A program made the position numbers and the translations under genes. The notes under the pieces are model-generated. The model did no database searches, was not told where the DNA came from, and saw nothing but the letters and a program-made list of their open reading frames with translations. From positions 62,001-126,000 of the forward strand of contig JBGAFI010000010.1 in the NCBI GenBank assembly GCA_044227325.1: a DNA stretch of 64,000 bases. The letters run 5' to 3'. Shown piece after piece: positions 1 through 9,869 of this stretch; the stretch's first letter is position 1, and each line of letters starts with the position of its first letter. This DNA is from PFJX01 sp044227325 (lineage in GTDB: Bacteria > Pseudomonadota > Gammaproteobacteria > Burkholderiales > Thiobacillaceae).

Positions 1-154
1 GTTCCACGCCCCGGTCTCCACCTACGACGGCCTGGGCATCGGCCTCTACCAGGCGGCGAAACAGGCCAGGGGCCTGGGCTACGGCCTGGAGTTGAACCGC
101 AATATCGACGGCGAGGTGTGCTTCACCCTCTGGCAGGAAGTGCTCGCCGCCTGA
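1..154 (+). CDS. Sensor histidine kinase, C-terminal fragment (5' end outside window)
   Basis: The open frame enters from the left edge (first full codon at base 2) and stops with TGA at 152-154. About 50 residues are visible. They contain a GLGIGLYQA stretch, which matches the G2 box of a HATPase_c domain, followed by a short strand-rich end typical of the last part of a histidine kinase. The stop lies directly against the stop of the convergent pdxJ, with no spacer. The sensor part and the partner regulator are outside the window, so the signal is unknown. Confidence 0.6.
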   Translation, partial: FHAPVSTYDGLGIGLYQAAKQARGLGYGLELNRNIDGEVCFTLWQEVLAA

Positions 155-880
155 TCAGCGCACGGCTTCGATCATCAGCCGCTTCATTTCCGCGACGGCG
201 TTTTCCCAGCCGGCAAAAATCGCGCGGGCGACGATGGCGTGGCCAATGTTCAGTTCTTCCACGCCGGGAATGGCGGCGATGGTCTGGACGTTGTGGTAGT
301 TGAGGCCATGGCCGGCGTTCACGGCCAGGCCCATGGCGCGGCCCTTTTCCACGGCGGATCGGATGCGGGCCAGTTCCTTCGCCGCTTCGCCGTCGTTCTC
401 CGCGTCGGCGAAGCGGCCGGTGTGGATTTCCACCACCGGCGCGCCGGCGGATTTAGCGGCTTCCAATTGATGAATCTCTGGGTCGATGAACAGGGAGACG
501 CGCACGCCGGCGTCGCCCAGGATCTCGCAGGCGGCGCGGGCCTTCTCGAACTGGCCGGCCACGTCGAGGCCGCCCTCGGTGGTGAGTTCCTCGCGCCGCT
601 CCGGCACCAGGCAGGCGTCCTGGGGCGCCAGTTCCCGGGCGATGTCCAGCATCTCGTCGGTGATGGCCATTTCCAGATTCATCTTGGTCTGCAGGATGTG
701 GCGCAGGATGTAGACGTCCGCGTCCTGGATGTGGCGCCGGTCCTCGCGCAGATGCAGGGTGATGGAATCCGCGCCGGCGTTTTCCGCCATCAGGGCGGCC
801 TGGACCGGGCTGGGATATTGGGTGCCGCGCGCCTGGCGCAGGGTGGCCACGTGGTCGATGTTGACGCCGAGTCGGATCAT
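155..880 (-). CDS. pdxJ: Pyridoxine 5'-phosphate synthase PdxJ
   Basis: PdxJ condenses 1-deoxy-D-xylulose 5-phosphate with 3-amino-2-oxopropyl phosphate to pyridoxine 5'-phosphate, the last ring-forming step of DXP-dependent vitamin B6 synthesis, in the cytoplasm. The 241-residue protein is family length, begins with the typical NIDHVATLRQAR (residues 7-18) and keeps the phosphate- and substrate-binding HLREDRRHI (43-51) and the late NAGHGLNYHN region. Its ATG overlaps the recO stop in an ATGA, so it is probably translated by coupling. It is the last gene of the lepA-to-pdxJ run. Confidence 0.97.
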   Translation of the reverse strand: MIRLGVNIDHVATLRQARGTQYPSPVQAALMAENAGADSITLHLREDRRHIQDADVYILRHILQTKMNLEMAITDEMLDIARELAPQDACLVPERREELTTEGGLDVAGQFEKARAACEILGDAGVRVSLFIDPEIHQLEAAKSAGAPVVEIHTGRFADAENDGEAAKELARIRSAVEKGRAMGLAVNAGHGLNYHNVQTIAAIPGVEELNIGHAIVARAIFAGWENAVAEMKRLMIEAVR

Positions 881-1581
881 AGTTTTTGCAGATCGATGAG
901 TAGTTTCCGGGTCGCGAGCGGCTTGTCGCCCAGGTAATGGGCCAGGAGTTCGCGCATGAGGAGTTTACCTTCCGCCAGGGTCGCGGGGTCGGACAAATCG
1001 CCATGGGCCAGATCCAGCAGGGTTTTCCCCCGGTAACCCGGCTCGCTCCCGCTCAGCGGCGCGACCCCTTCTCCGATCAGATAAGCGTAGCGGCGTGGCG
1101 GCTCCAGGGCGCCCCCCCCGGCCAGATGCCCGAGCGGCTGGGCGTAGCCCAGTTCGGAAAGCAGGTCCAGCTCGAAGCGGCGCAGGATGGGTTCCACGTC
1201 GGTTTGGCTGTTCAGGGCATCCAGCGTGGCGACATAGAGATCGAACAGGGTTTCGTGGGCGTCCCCTTCCGGCAGCAGGCGCAGCAGCAATTCATTGAGA
1301 TAGAAGCCGCACATGAGGGCGTGGCCGCGCAGCATGAGGCCACCGCCCTGCCATTCCGCCGCGTGCAGGGTGCGCAACTGGCCCTTGCCGAACCAGGACA
1401 GGGTCAGGGGCTGGAACGGGATCAGGCGGGCCTTCAGCCCCGATGTCTGGCGCCGGGCGCCGCGCGCCACCACGCCCTGACGCCCGTGGTGGCGGGAGAG
1501 GACATCGACGATCAGGCTGGTTTCGCGCCAGGGGCGGCTATGCAGGACGAAGGCGGCTTCGTTGTCGATCCGCTCGCTCAT
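877..1581 (-). CDS. recO: DNA repair protein RecO
   Basis: RecO helps load RecA on SSB-coated single-stranded DNA in the RecFOR recombination pathway. The 234-residue protein has the expected N-terminal OB-fold part (about residues 8-80, with RPWRETSLIVDVLSRHHGR) followed by a helical C-terminal part. Only one cysteine is seen, in LMCGFYLNELL, so the zinc finger of some RecO proteins is absent, as in many proteobacteria. It lies between era and pdxJ; its stop overlaps the pdxJ start by 4 bases (ATGA). Confidence 0.95.
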   Translation of the reverse strand: MSERIDNEAAFVLHSRPWRETSLIVDVLSRHHGRQGVVARGARRQTSGLKARLIPFQPLTLSWFGKGQLRTLHAAEWQGGGLMLRGHALMCGFYLNELLLRLLPEGDAHETLFDLYVATLDALNSQTDVEPILRRFELDLLSELGYAQPLGHLAGGGALEPPRRYAYLIGEGVAPLSGSEPGYRGKTLLDLAHGDLSDPATLAEGKLLMRELLAHYLGDKPLATRKLLIDLQKL

Positions 1582-1587
1582 CGCTGC

Positions 1588-2487
1588 TTATTCATAGCCG
1601 AATTGTTTGATGAGCCGCGCGTCGTCGGCCCAGCCGCCTTTCACCTTGACCCACAGGTTGAGGAAGACCTTGCGGCCGAACAGCTTTTCCATGTCCTGGC
1701 GCGCTTCGCTGGCGATGCGCTTGATGTGCTCGCCGCCCTTGCCGAGGACGATGGGCTTGTGGGTATCCCGCTCCACCCAGATCACCGCGCCGATGCGGAA
1801 CAGTTCGCCCTCCTCCTCGAAACTCTCCACGGTGACGGCGACGGCATAGGGAATCTCGTCGCCGGTCAGGCGGAACACCTTTTCCCGCACGATCTCGGCG
1901 GCCAGGAAGCGGGAACTGCGGTCGGTGACGTCGTCCTCGGAAAACCAGGGTTCGCCCACCGGCAGGTAGGGTTTGAGGATGGCCGGCAGGCGCAGGGCGT
2001 CCTTCTCCTTCTCCGCGCACAGGGGCACGATCTCGGCGAAGGCGAACTGGCCGGCGACGGATTGCAGATAGGGCAGCAGGTCGCGCTTGTCGGCCACCGT
2101 GTCCACCTTGTTCACCACCAGGATGACCGGCTTGTCACGCGGCAGCAGGGGCAGAACGCGGGCGTCGGCGGGGGTGAACTTCCTGGCTTCCACCAGCCAC
2201 AGCACCACATCCACTTCCGCCAGGGCCTGGGTCACGGCACGGTTCATGGCCTGGTTGAGCGCGTTCTTGTACTGGGTCTGGAAGCCGGGCGTGTCGGCGA
2301 AGATGAACTGGGCATCGGCTTCGGTGCGCACGCCCAGGATGCGATGGCGCGTGGTCTGCGGCTTGCTGGAAACGATGCTGACCTTGGCGCCCACCAGGGC
2401 GTTGACCAGCGTGGACTTGCCCACGTTGGGCCGGCCGACCACGGCGATGACGCCGGTGCGGAATCCTTCGCCGGTTTCTGCGCTCAT
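1588..2487 (-). CDS. era: GTPase Era
   Basis: Era is a GTPase that binds the 3' end of 16S rRNA and assists 30S maturation. I place the start at 2487 (299 residues), where MSAETGEGFRTG precedes the G1 loop GRPNVGKS at residues 18-25; the frame is open further upstream but those codons lie inside rnc. The G3 motif DTPGF and G4 motif NKVD are intact, and the C-terminal KH domain ends in WADDARLIKQFGYE. The ATG overlaps the rnc stop (ATGA), the usual rnc-era coupling. Confidence 0.97.
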   Translation of the reverse strand: MSAETGEGFRTGVIAVVGRPNVGKSTLVNALVGAKVSIVSSKPQTTRHRILGVRTEADAQFIFADTPGFQTQYKNALNQAMNRAVTQALAEVDVVLWLVEARKFTPADARVLPLLPRDKPVILVVNKVDTVADKRDLLPYLQSVAGQFAFAEIVPLCAEKEKDALRLPAILKPYLPVGEPWFSEDDVTDRSSRFLAAEIVREKVFRLTGDEIPYAVAVTVESFEEEGELFRIGAVIWVERDTHKPIVLGKGGEHIKRIASEARQDMEKLFGRKVFLNLWVKVKGGWADDARLIKQFGYE

Positions 2488-3179
2488 CGTTTGCCCCGTG
2501 CGCTGTTCTTCTCGAGTTCCACCAAGGCGGCTTCCGCCGCCATCTGTTCGGCGGCCTTGCGGCTGGGGCCGTGGCCATGGGTCGCCAGCTTGAATGCCTC
2601 GATGCGGCATTCCACGTGGAATGTCTGGGCGTGGGCCTGGCCCACGGTGTCGACCAGACTGTAGCCGGGCAGGCCGAGCCGGCGCGGCTGCAGCCATTCC
2701 TGCAAGCGCGTCTTCGCGTCCTTGCCCTGCTGGCTCGGATTGATGGCGGCGATCTTGTCGTCGAACAAGCGCTCGATCATGGCTTGGGCCACGGGGAAAT
2801 CCGCGTCGAGCAAGGCGGCGCCCAACAGGGACTCCAGTGCGTCGGCGAGGATGGAGGGGCGCTGGGCGCCACCGCTTTTGAGTTCGCCCTCGCCCAGGCG
2901 AAGATGGTGCCCCAGATCGAGCCGCAAGGCGACTTCATGCAGGGAATCCTGGTTCACCAGGTTGGCGCGCAAGCGGGAAAGACGGCCTTCCGGCAGATCG
3001 GGGAAGCGCTGGAAGAGCATGAGGCCCACGACGCAATTCAGCACGCCGTCGCCCAGGAATTCCAGGCGCTCGTTGTTGCGGGCGCCGAAACTGCGATGGG
3101 TCAGGGCCTGGGTCAACAGATCCCGGCTTTGCCAGACATGGCCCAGCCGGGCTTCCAGTTGTCCCGAATCCGCCGGCAT
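2484..3179 (-). CDS. rnc: Ribonuclease III
   Basis: RNase III cleaves double-stranded RNA in rRNA precursors and many mRNAs. The 231-residue protein has the catalytic signature ERLEFLGDGV (residues 37-46), the second acidic motif in ADALESLLGAALLD, and a C-terminal double-stranded RNA-binding domain from about residue 155 that starts DAKTRLQEWLQ. It is followed by era with a 4-base overlap and preceded by the DUF4845 gene with a gap of only 3 bases, so all appear to share one transcript. Confidence 0.97.
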   Translation of the reverse strand: MPADSGQLEARLGHVWQSRDLLTQALTHRSFGARNNERLEFLGDGVLNCVVGLMLFQRFPDLPEGRLSRLRANLVNQDSLHEVALRLDLGHHLRLGEGELKSGGAQRPSILADALESLLGAALLDADFPVAQAMIERLFDDKIAAINPSQQGKDAKTRLQEWLQPRRLGLPGYSLVDTVGQAHAQTFHVECRIEAFKLATHGHGPSRKAAEQMAAEAALVELEKNSARGKR

Positions 3180-3182
3180 GGC

Positions 3183-3542
3183 TTACTTCGAACTGGCCTC
3201 GGCCAGGAAATCCATGCACAGGCTGACCGGACCGATGAACGGCTGCTTCGCGGAAAAGCCGGCGGACAGGCGCAGACCACCGGGAATCTGGTCGACCACC
3301 AGATCGTCGGCGGTGACCACCGTCACATTGTTTAGGCGCAGTTCCTTGCCGAACCTCAGTCGCAGATCCCTTTCCTTGATGTCCATGAGTCCGGGCTGGT
3401 CCAACACGTTGCGCATGATCTTCTGGACCGTCCAGTAGTCGATGTAGGCCGGCGCGACGCGGGCGGCCGCGTACACGAAGAAGATGACCAGAAGCATGAA
3501 CATCATCATTCCGCCCAGGGTGACGCCGCGCTGGCTTTTCAT
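3183..3542 (-). CDS. DUF4845 family membrane-anchored protein
   Basis: This 119-residue protein starts MKSQRGVTLGG at 3542 and has one hydrophobic segment near residues 10-28 (MMMFMLLVIFFVYAA), then a small soluble domain. The N-terminus resembles a type IV pilin-like leader, but no cleavage function is claimed. Genes of this family sit between lepB and rnc in many beta- and gammaproteobacteria. The longer open frame upstream overlaps lepB and was rejected. Molecular function is unknown. Confidence 0.8.
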   Translation of the reverse strand: MKSQRGVTLGGMMMFMLLVIFFVYAAARVAPAYIDYWTVQKIMRNVLDQPGLMDIKERDLRLRFGKELRLNNVTVVTADDLVVDQIPGGLRLSAGFSAKQPFIGPVSLCMDFLAEASSK

Positions 3543-3550
3543 GGTTCGCC

Positions 3551-4387
3551 TCACTCGATGGATGACCCGATGCGGGTCGGTTTGGAGAAGGATTTCAGCA
3601 TGTGCAGGAAATCGTCGAAATTCCACCAGACGAAAAACGCCCGGCCGACGATATTTTCGTTCGGCACGAAACCCCAGTAGCGGGAGTCGTTGGAGGCGTC
3701 CCGGTTGTCCCCCATCATGAAGTAGTGGCCGGCGGGCACGGTGCATTTGAAGCCGGATTCGTTGTAGCTGCAATTTTCCCGGTTGGGGAAGTTGCCCTCC
3801 ACCTGATGCACGATGACAGGCGGCATATCGGACTGGATCATGGCGATGTGACTGTGCTTGCCCAGCTTTTCGCGCCAGGTTTCTCCCTGGACGAAGTTGA
3901 GCCCCTGGGCGGTGTACTCGTATTTGCCTTCCCGGCTATAGCTGACGGGCTGGCCGTTGATGATCAGCCGTTTGTCCACGTATTCCACCACGTCGCCGGG
4001 CACGCCCACCACCCGTTTGATGTAGTCCAGGGAGGGGTCGTTGGGATAGCGGAACACCATCACATCGCCGTGTTGGGGATCGCCGATCTCGACCACTTTC
4101 TTGTTGAGTACCGGCAGGCGGATGCCGTACTCGAATTTGTTGACCAGGATGAAGTCGCCGATCAGCAGGGTCGGCAGCATGGAACCGGAAGGGATCTTGA
4201 ACGGCTCCACCAGGAAGGAGCGCAGGAGGAAAACGATGAGGATGACCGGGAAGAAGCTCTTGGAGTAGTCCACCAACAAGGGCAGCTTGGCTTCGGCGGC
4301 GCGTCCCTTGCCGGTGACCAGGATGTCGAACAGCCAGATGACGCCGGTGACGACCAGAGCGACGAAAAGTATGAGGGCGAAGTTCAT
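3551..4387 (-). CDS. lepB: Signal peptidase I
   Basis: LepB removes signal peptides from secreted proteins at the periplasmic face of the inner membrane. The 278-residue protein has two N-terminal membrane segments (about 3-21 and 45-60), the nucleophile Ser69 in IPSGSMLPTL and the general base Lys124 in DYIKRVVGVPGD, plus the late GDNRDASNDSRYWG box. No clear Shine-Dalgarno is seen upstream; instead a short CTCACTCCTCAC direct repeat fills the 34 bases between lepA and lepB. Confidence 0.97.
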   Translation of the reverse strand: MNFALILFVALVVTGVIWLFDILVTGKGRAAEAKLPLLVDYSKSFFPVILIVFLLRSFLVEPFKIPSGSMLPTLLIGDFILVNKFEYGIRLPVLNKKVVEIGDPQHGDVMVFRYPNDPSLDYIKRVVGVPGDVVEYVDKRLIINGQPVSYSREGKYEYTAQGLNFVQGETWREKLGKHSHIAMIQSDMPPVIVHQVEGNFPNRENCSYNESGFKCTVPAGHYFMMGDNRDASNDSRYWGFVPNENIVGRAFFVWWNFDDFLHMLKSFSKPTRIGSSIE

Positions 4388-4388
4388 T

Positions 4389-4420
4389 TTATGGTGAGGA
4401 GTGAGGTGAGGAGTGAGGAG
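4389..4420. repeat. Short GTGAGGA-type direct repeats between lepA and lepB
   Basis: The 34-base spacer is made of GTGAGG and GAGTGAGG words repeated in tandem. It has the same look as the GTGAAAN heptad arrays elsewhere in the window and also sits just upstream of a start codon (lepB on the minus strand). It could be a degenerate member of that family. Confidence 0.45.
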
Positions 4421-4421
4421 G

Positions 4422-6215
<1,794 letters not shown>

Positions 6216-6216
6216 G

Positions 6217-6245
6217 AAAAAACTCGAGGCACGCGCACGTGCCTC
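6217..6245 (-). terminator. Rho-independent terminator abutting the lepA start
   Basis: Read on the minus strand there is a perfect 8-bp stem GAGGCACG/CGTGCCTC with a 4-base loop, followed by GAG and six T. It would end the rpoE-rse-mucD-glutaredoxin transcript. The T tract ends one base before the lepA ATG, so it occupies the place where a ribosome binding site would be. Confidence 0.75.
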
Positions 6246-6288
6246 TCGGTGAAGGGTGACGGCGGATTTTACCTGAAAGGACAGGGGC

Positions 6289-6552
6289 TTAGCCGTTTCC
6301 TTGGCGCGGCTCCGGCGAGTTCGCCAGCGCCTGTTCCAGCGCGTCCGGATCCAGGAAGTAGTGGCAGACTTCCCGCTCCGCGTAGACCAGCACGGGGATC
6401 AACGTCCCGTATCGTTGCGCCAGATCGGGCGAGGCATCCACGTCCACTTCCTCCAGGGAAAAGCCGTGGCGTGGTCGCAACACCGCCAGGGCCGCCCGCA
6501 TGTCGTCGCACAAATGACAACCGGGGCGGCCGTAGAGGGTCAGTCGGATCAC
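6289..6552 (-). CDS. Glutaredoxin-like thiol protein (DUF836 family)
   Basis: This 87-residue protein starts at a GTG that overlaps the mucD stop (GTGA) and reads VIRLTLYGRPGCHLCDDM. It has the thioredoxin-fold active site C12-x-x-C15 and a cis-proline-like TLIPVLVY stretch. The DUF836 family resembles glutaredoxin; substrates are not known. Coupling to the protease gene suggests co-expression with the envelope stress operon, though the protein has no signal peptide and should be cytoplasmic. Confidence 0.85.
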   Translation of the reverse strand: MIRLTLYGRPGCHLCDDMRAALAVLRPRHGFSLEEVDVDASPDLAQRYGTLIPVLVYAEREVCHYFLDPDALEQALANSPEPRQGNG

Positions 6553-7916
6553 TTGTCCAGGCGCAAGGAGACGTAGTGGGCGTTCTCGCCGCGCTTGATC
6601 AGCAGGGCGACCCGGGTGCGGGATGTGTCGTCGAGCAGGCGGGCCAGTTCCTCGGCGCTGTTCACTTCCTGGTTGTTGACCGCGACGATCACGTCGCCGG
6701 CTTCGATGCCGGCGCGCGCGGCGATGCCGCTGGCTTCCTCGACCAGGACGCCGTTGTTGAGCTTGAGGACGGATTTCTGCTCCTTGGTCAGCTCGGTCAC
6801 GGAAAGGCCGGCGCGATTGGTTTTCTTCTTGTCCGTTTGCTTGGCGGCGGCGACTTTTGCGTCCGACAACTCGCCCACGCTGACGCTCAACTCCTTCATG
6901 CTCCCCTTGCGCCAGATGCTCAGGGTGGAACGGGTGCCGGGCTTGGTGGCGCCCACCAGGCGCGGCAGGTCGATGGAACTGTTCACGGTCTTGCCGTCGA
7001 ACTTGAGGATGATGTCGGATACCTGCACGCCGGCCTTGTCCGCCGGGCTGCCGGGTTCCACATCGGAGACCAGGGCGCCGTGAGGCGACTTCAGGCCAAA
7101 GGAGTCGGCCAGATCGGCGGTGACCTCCTGGATGACGATGCCGAGCCGGCCGCGATTCACCTTGCCCTCGGACTTGAGCTGGTCCGCCACGTCCATGGCC
7201 ACGTCGATGGGGATCGAGAAGGACAGGCCCATGTAGCCGCCGTTGCGGGAAATGATCTGGGAGTTGATGCCCACCACCTCGCCTTTCAGGTTGAACAGGG
7301 GGCCACCGGAGTTGCCCGGGTTCACCGCCGCGTCGGTCTGGATGAAGGGCACGTAGTTCTCGTCCGGCAGGCTGCGTCCCTTGGCGGAGACGATACCGGC
7401 GGTCACCGAGTTCTCGAAGCCGAACGGCGCGCCGATGGCCAGCACCCACTCTCCGACCTTGAGCCGGTTCGGATCGCCGATGGTGACCCGGGGCAGGTTG
7501 TCCGCGTTGATCTTGATCAGCGCCACGTCGGTGCGCGCGTCGCTGCCGATGACCTTGGCGCGGAATTCCCGCTTGTCGTTGAGCTTGACGGTGACCTCGT
7601 CCACATCGTCCACCACGTGGGCGTTGGTCAGGATGTAGCCATCGGAGGAAATCAGGAAACCGGAACCCTGGCCCCGGCGCGGCGGCATGAAGCGCTCGCC
7701 CTCGGGCGGCATGAAGCGACGGAAGAAGTCCATCATGTCGTCCGGTTCCGGCATCTTGTGGCCGCGCTTCATCTGCTTCGCGTCCTGGGTGGTGGTGATG
7801 TTCACCACGGCGGGGGACTGCTTGTCCGCCAGGTCGGTGAAATCGGGGAGATCGGCGCGGGCGCTCGCCGCCACGAAGCCGAGTGTCATGCCCAACAGGG
7901 CCAGCCATTTCCTCAT
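6549..7916 (-). CDS. mucD: Periplasmic serine endoprotease, DegP/DegQ/MucD type
   Basis: The protein degrades misfolded periplasmic proteins. Residues 1-21 form a signal peptide ending ASARA. The trypsin-like domain has His100 (TNAHVV), Asp130 (DARTDVALIK) and Ser203 (GNSGGP). Two PDZ domains follow, about residues 260-350 and 365-455. At 455 residues it matches DegQ/MucD. Its place after rpoE-rseA-rseB-rseC copies the algU-mucA-mucB-mucC-mucD order of Pseudomonas, which is why I prefer mucD. It starts about 45 bases after rseC. Confidence 0.93.
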   Translation of the reverse strand: MRKWLALLGMTLGFVAASARADLPDFTDLADKQSPAVVNITTTQDAKQMKRGHKMPEPDDMMDFFRRFMPPEGERFMPPRRGQGSGFLISSDGYILTNAHVVDDVDEVTVKLNDKREFRAKVIGSDARTDVALIKINADNLPRVTIGDPNRLKVGEWVLAIGAPFGFENSVTAGIVSAKGRSLPDENYVPFIQTDAAVNPGNSGGPLFNLKGEVVGINSQIISRNGGYMGLSFSIPIDVAMDVADQLKSEGKVNRGRLGIVIQEVTADLADSFGLKSPHGALVSDVEPGSPADKAGVQVSDIILKFDGKTVNSSIDLPRLVGATKPGTRSTLSIWRKGSMKELSVSVGELSDAKVAAAKQTDKKKTNRAGLSVTELTKEQKSVLKLNNGVLVEEASGIAARAGIEAGDVIVAVNNQEVNSAEELARLLDDTSRTRVALLIKRGENAHYVSLRLDK

Positions 7917-7961
7917 GTCACACCTCGAAAATTGAAACGAACTCGACGCACGGGGCGCGCC

Positions 7962-8408
7962 TCAGCGGCCCCGTGATTTGCATGCATGCCCGTCGGAATT
8001 CGCGTCCCGGCGCAGGATGACCGGGAAGATTCGCGGTTCCCGGTGCAGCTTGAGCCAGACGGCGGCGAGCAAGAGACCGAACAGACCGCCGGAGATGGAG
8101 CCGGGTTCCCCGAACAGATGATTGCCCACGCCGGCACTGATCAGCAGCAACACCAGGGGCATGCCGTAGCTGGTCAGGGTGGCGCGCAGAAGAACGCCGT
8201 CGGGCAGGCCGATCACGACCGATTCGCCCGGCGCGGCGCCGATGGGATTGTCGACCCGGTATTCCGGTTCGTCTGGATGCCAGAACCGGCTGAAGATGGA
8301 CGATCCGCAACCCTTGCCAGCGCAGGCGCCGCAAGAGGCGGGGGCCTTGCCGCTGACCCAGGCGGCATCGCCCTCGATACGGGTGATGCGGGCCGGCGTT
8401 TCTATCAC
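7962..8408 (-). CDS. rseC: RseC/MucC-family membrane protein
   Basis: The 148-residue protein starts at a GTG overlapping the rseB stop (GTGA). The N-terminal part has a cysteine cluster C26, C29 and C34 in SCGACAGKGC, expected to bind an iron-sulfur cluster or act in redox chemistry, followed by two membrane segments (about 75-100 and 108-125). RseC proteins modulate sigma-E signalling and SoxR reduction in other bacteria; the precise role here is inferred from family and position between rseB and mucD. Confidence 0.88.
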   Translation of the reverse strand: MIETPARITRIEGDAAWVSGKAPASCGACAGKGCGSSIFSRFWHPDEPEYRVDNPIGAAPGESVVIGLPDGVLLRATLTSYGMPLVLLLISAGVGNHLFGEPGSISGGLFGLLLAAVWLKLHREPRIFPVILRRDANSDGHACKSRGR

Positions 8409-9355
8409 CGCGGGGCCCCGGCGGGTTGGCGCGCTTCCAGGTTCATGGCGATGGCTTCGACCGCCGGCCAAGGCGCGTCACCCAGGATGGTGGCCTGCAT
8501 GTTGCCGACTTGGCGCGTCAGCATGTTGATCATGCCCAGCTGGCTCTGGCCGCGCACGGTTTCGACGGGATGGGAGGCGTTTTCGAGAAACAATGAGATA
8601 TGGGTGAGCCCGTCGCTGAACACCCAGTGCTCCACCTCGCCAGGCTTGTTGGGCAGCCTGCGCTTCACCGCGGTGATGCGGGTGAAGCCGGGCGGCAGGT
8701 TCCTGATGCCGACCCGTTCGGTTGCCACGGGTTGCGCGGCATCCACCATGTCCGGCGTGGGGGCGGGCATGCTCTTGGGCAGGGCGCCCAGCTTGATTTC
8801 CGCGAAGGTATATTGGACGAGCGGGCGGCCCGCCTCGTCCACCATGACCGCTTTCAGGGGAAGGGCGGTGTCCTTCTCGGCGCACAGCACATAGCCCCAG
8901 CGGAACGCATCCTTGGGCGCCAACTCCACCTGCCGGCAGTCGAGCCCGGCGACGCGGATGAAATCGCCCAGTTTGACCGCGTACCAATTGGCCAGCGGCG
9001 CGGCGTCGGCGGGAAGAAGGTCGGGAAAATGGCGGCTGTTCAGGCGCCGTTCCACCTTGACCTGGCCGCCTTCCGTCATCAGGTTCACGGACAGGCCCTT
9101 GCTGCAGCGGACCTCGCGGCGGATGCCGTCCATGGCGGTCAGGCTGCTGTCCTTGCCCGATCCGACCGGGCGGTTGGTGACCATCAGGGATTGCATCGCC
9201 GCGTCGCCATGCTGGAATATGAACACGCCCTTGTAGGCCAGGTGCCGGGAGGCGTCGGCCATGCGTTGCAGCCAACTGGCCGCGGCTTCGGGAGGGAGCG
9301 GGTCGGCGGCCTGGGCACCGCAGGTGGCCAGGATCAGCAGCCACACCGCCTTCAC
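8405..9355 (-). CDS. rseB: Sigma-E regulatory protein RseB/MucB
   Basis: RseB is a periplasmic protein that binds the anti-sigma factor RseA and protects it from proteolysis until envelope stress. The start is a GTG overlapping the rseA stop (GTGA), giving 316 residues with a signal peptide at about 1-18 (VKAVWLLILATCGAQA). The MucB/RseB lipoprotein-like N-terminal domain spans roughly residues 20-190 and the smaller C-terminal domain 205-310. A longer upstream open frame lies inside rseA and was rejected. Confidence 0.92.
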   Translation of the reverse strand: MKAVWLLILATCGAQAADPLPPEAAASWLQRMADASRHLAYKGVFIFQHGDAAMQSLMVTNRPVGSGKDSSLTAMDGIRREVRCSKGLSVNLMTEGGQVKVERRLNSRHFPDLLPADAAPLANWYAVKLGDFIRVAGLDCRQVELAPKDAFRWGYVLCAEKDTALPLKAVMVDEAGRPLVQYTFAEIKLGALPKSMPAPTPDMVDAAQPVATERVGIRNLPPGFTRITAVKRRLPNKPGEVEHWVFSDGLTHISLFLENASHPVETVRGQSQLGMINMLTRQVGNMQATILGDAPWPAVEAIAMNLEARQPAGAPR

Positions 9356-9867
9356 TGGCCGGCCCCCGCCAGGGTCACTTTGGTGAAGTGCATCTCCGAG
9401 GGGGATACCACGGCCTGGGCGAAGTCCTGGTGCGCGGCGAGATAAGGCATGACGTTGCTGGACGGGCCGCCGTCCATGATCTGATTCGCGGCCAGGGGCA
9501 CCAGTGGTTCGTCGCGCGGCCCGGTGTTCCATAGGCCCCAGGTGATGGCGGCGACGGTGGCCGCCGCGAGCCAGAGATAAGGTCGTCGCGGGGAGGTTTT
9601 GCGCATCGGCGCGAGGACGGTGGGCTCGTCTTCCAGGGCGGCCATGACGCGGCCGGTCAAATCCGGCATGTCATGGTTGAGGCCGCGCATCACGTCGCCG
9701 ATGAGGCTGTATTCCCGGAAGCGGTCCCGTTCCGGATCGTCCCGGGAAAGCCGTTTCAAAAGCGAGCGTGCGGTTTCGTCGCCGAGTTCGCCGTCCAACA
9801 GGGCGGAGAGCGACGCATCTTCTTCATTGGAGGTGTGCTGTGCTGGGTTGTTCATCGTCGTTTTCAT
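9352..9867 (-). CDS. rseA: Anti-sigma-E factor RseA/MucA
   Basis: RseA holds sigma-E at the inner membrane. The start at 9867 (171 residues) is preceded by AAAGGTGG at a good distance. The cytoplasmic RseA_N region runs from about residue 14 to 80 (EEDASLSALLDGELGDE begins it), a single membrane segment lies at about 95-113 (RPYLWLAAATVAAITWGLW), and a periplasmic tail of about 55 residues follows. The ATG lies 3 bases downstream of the rpoE stop. An upstream in-frame extension lies in rpoE and is not used. Confidence 0.9.
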   Translation of the reverse strand: MKTTMNNPAQHTSNEEDASLSALLDGELGDETARSLLKRLSRDDPERDRFREYSLIGDVMRGLNHDMPDLTGRVMAALEDEPTVLAPMRKTSPRRPYLWLAAATVAAITWGLWNTGPRDEPLVPLAANQIMDGGPSSNVMPYLAAHQDFAQAVVSPSEMHFTKVTLAGAGQ

Positions 9868-9869
9868 GA

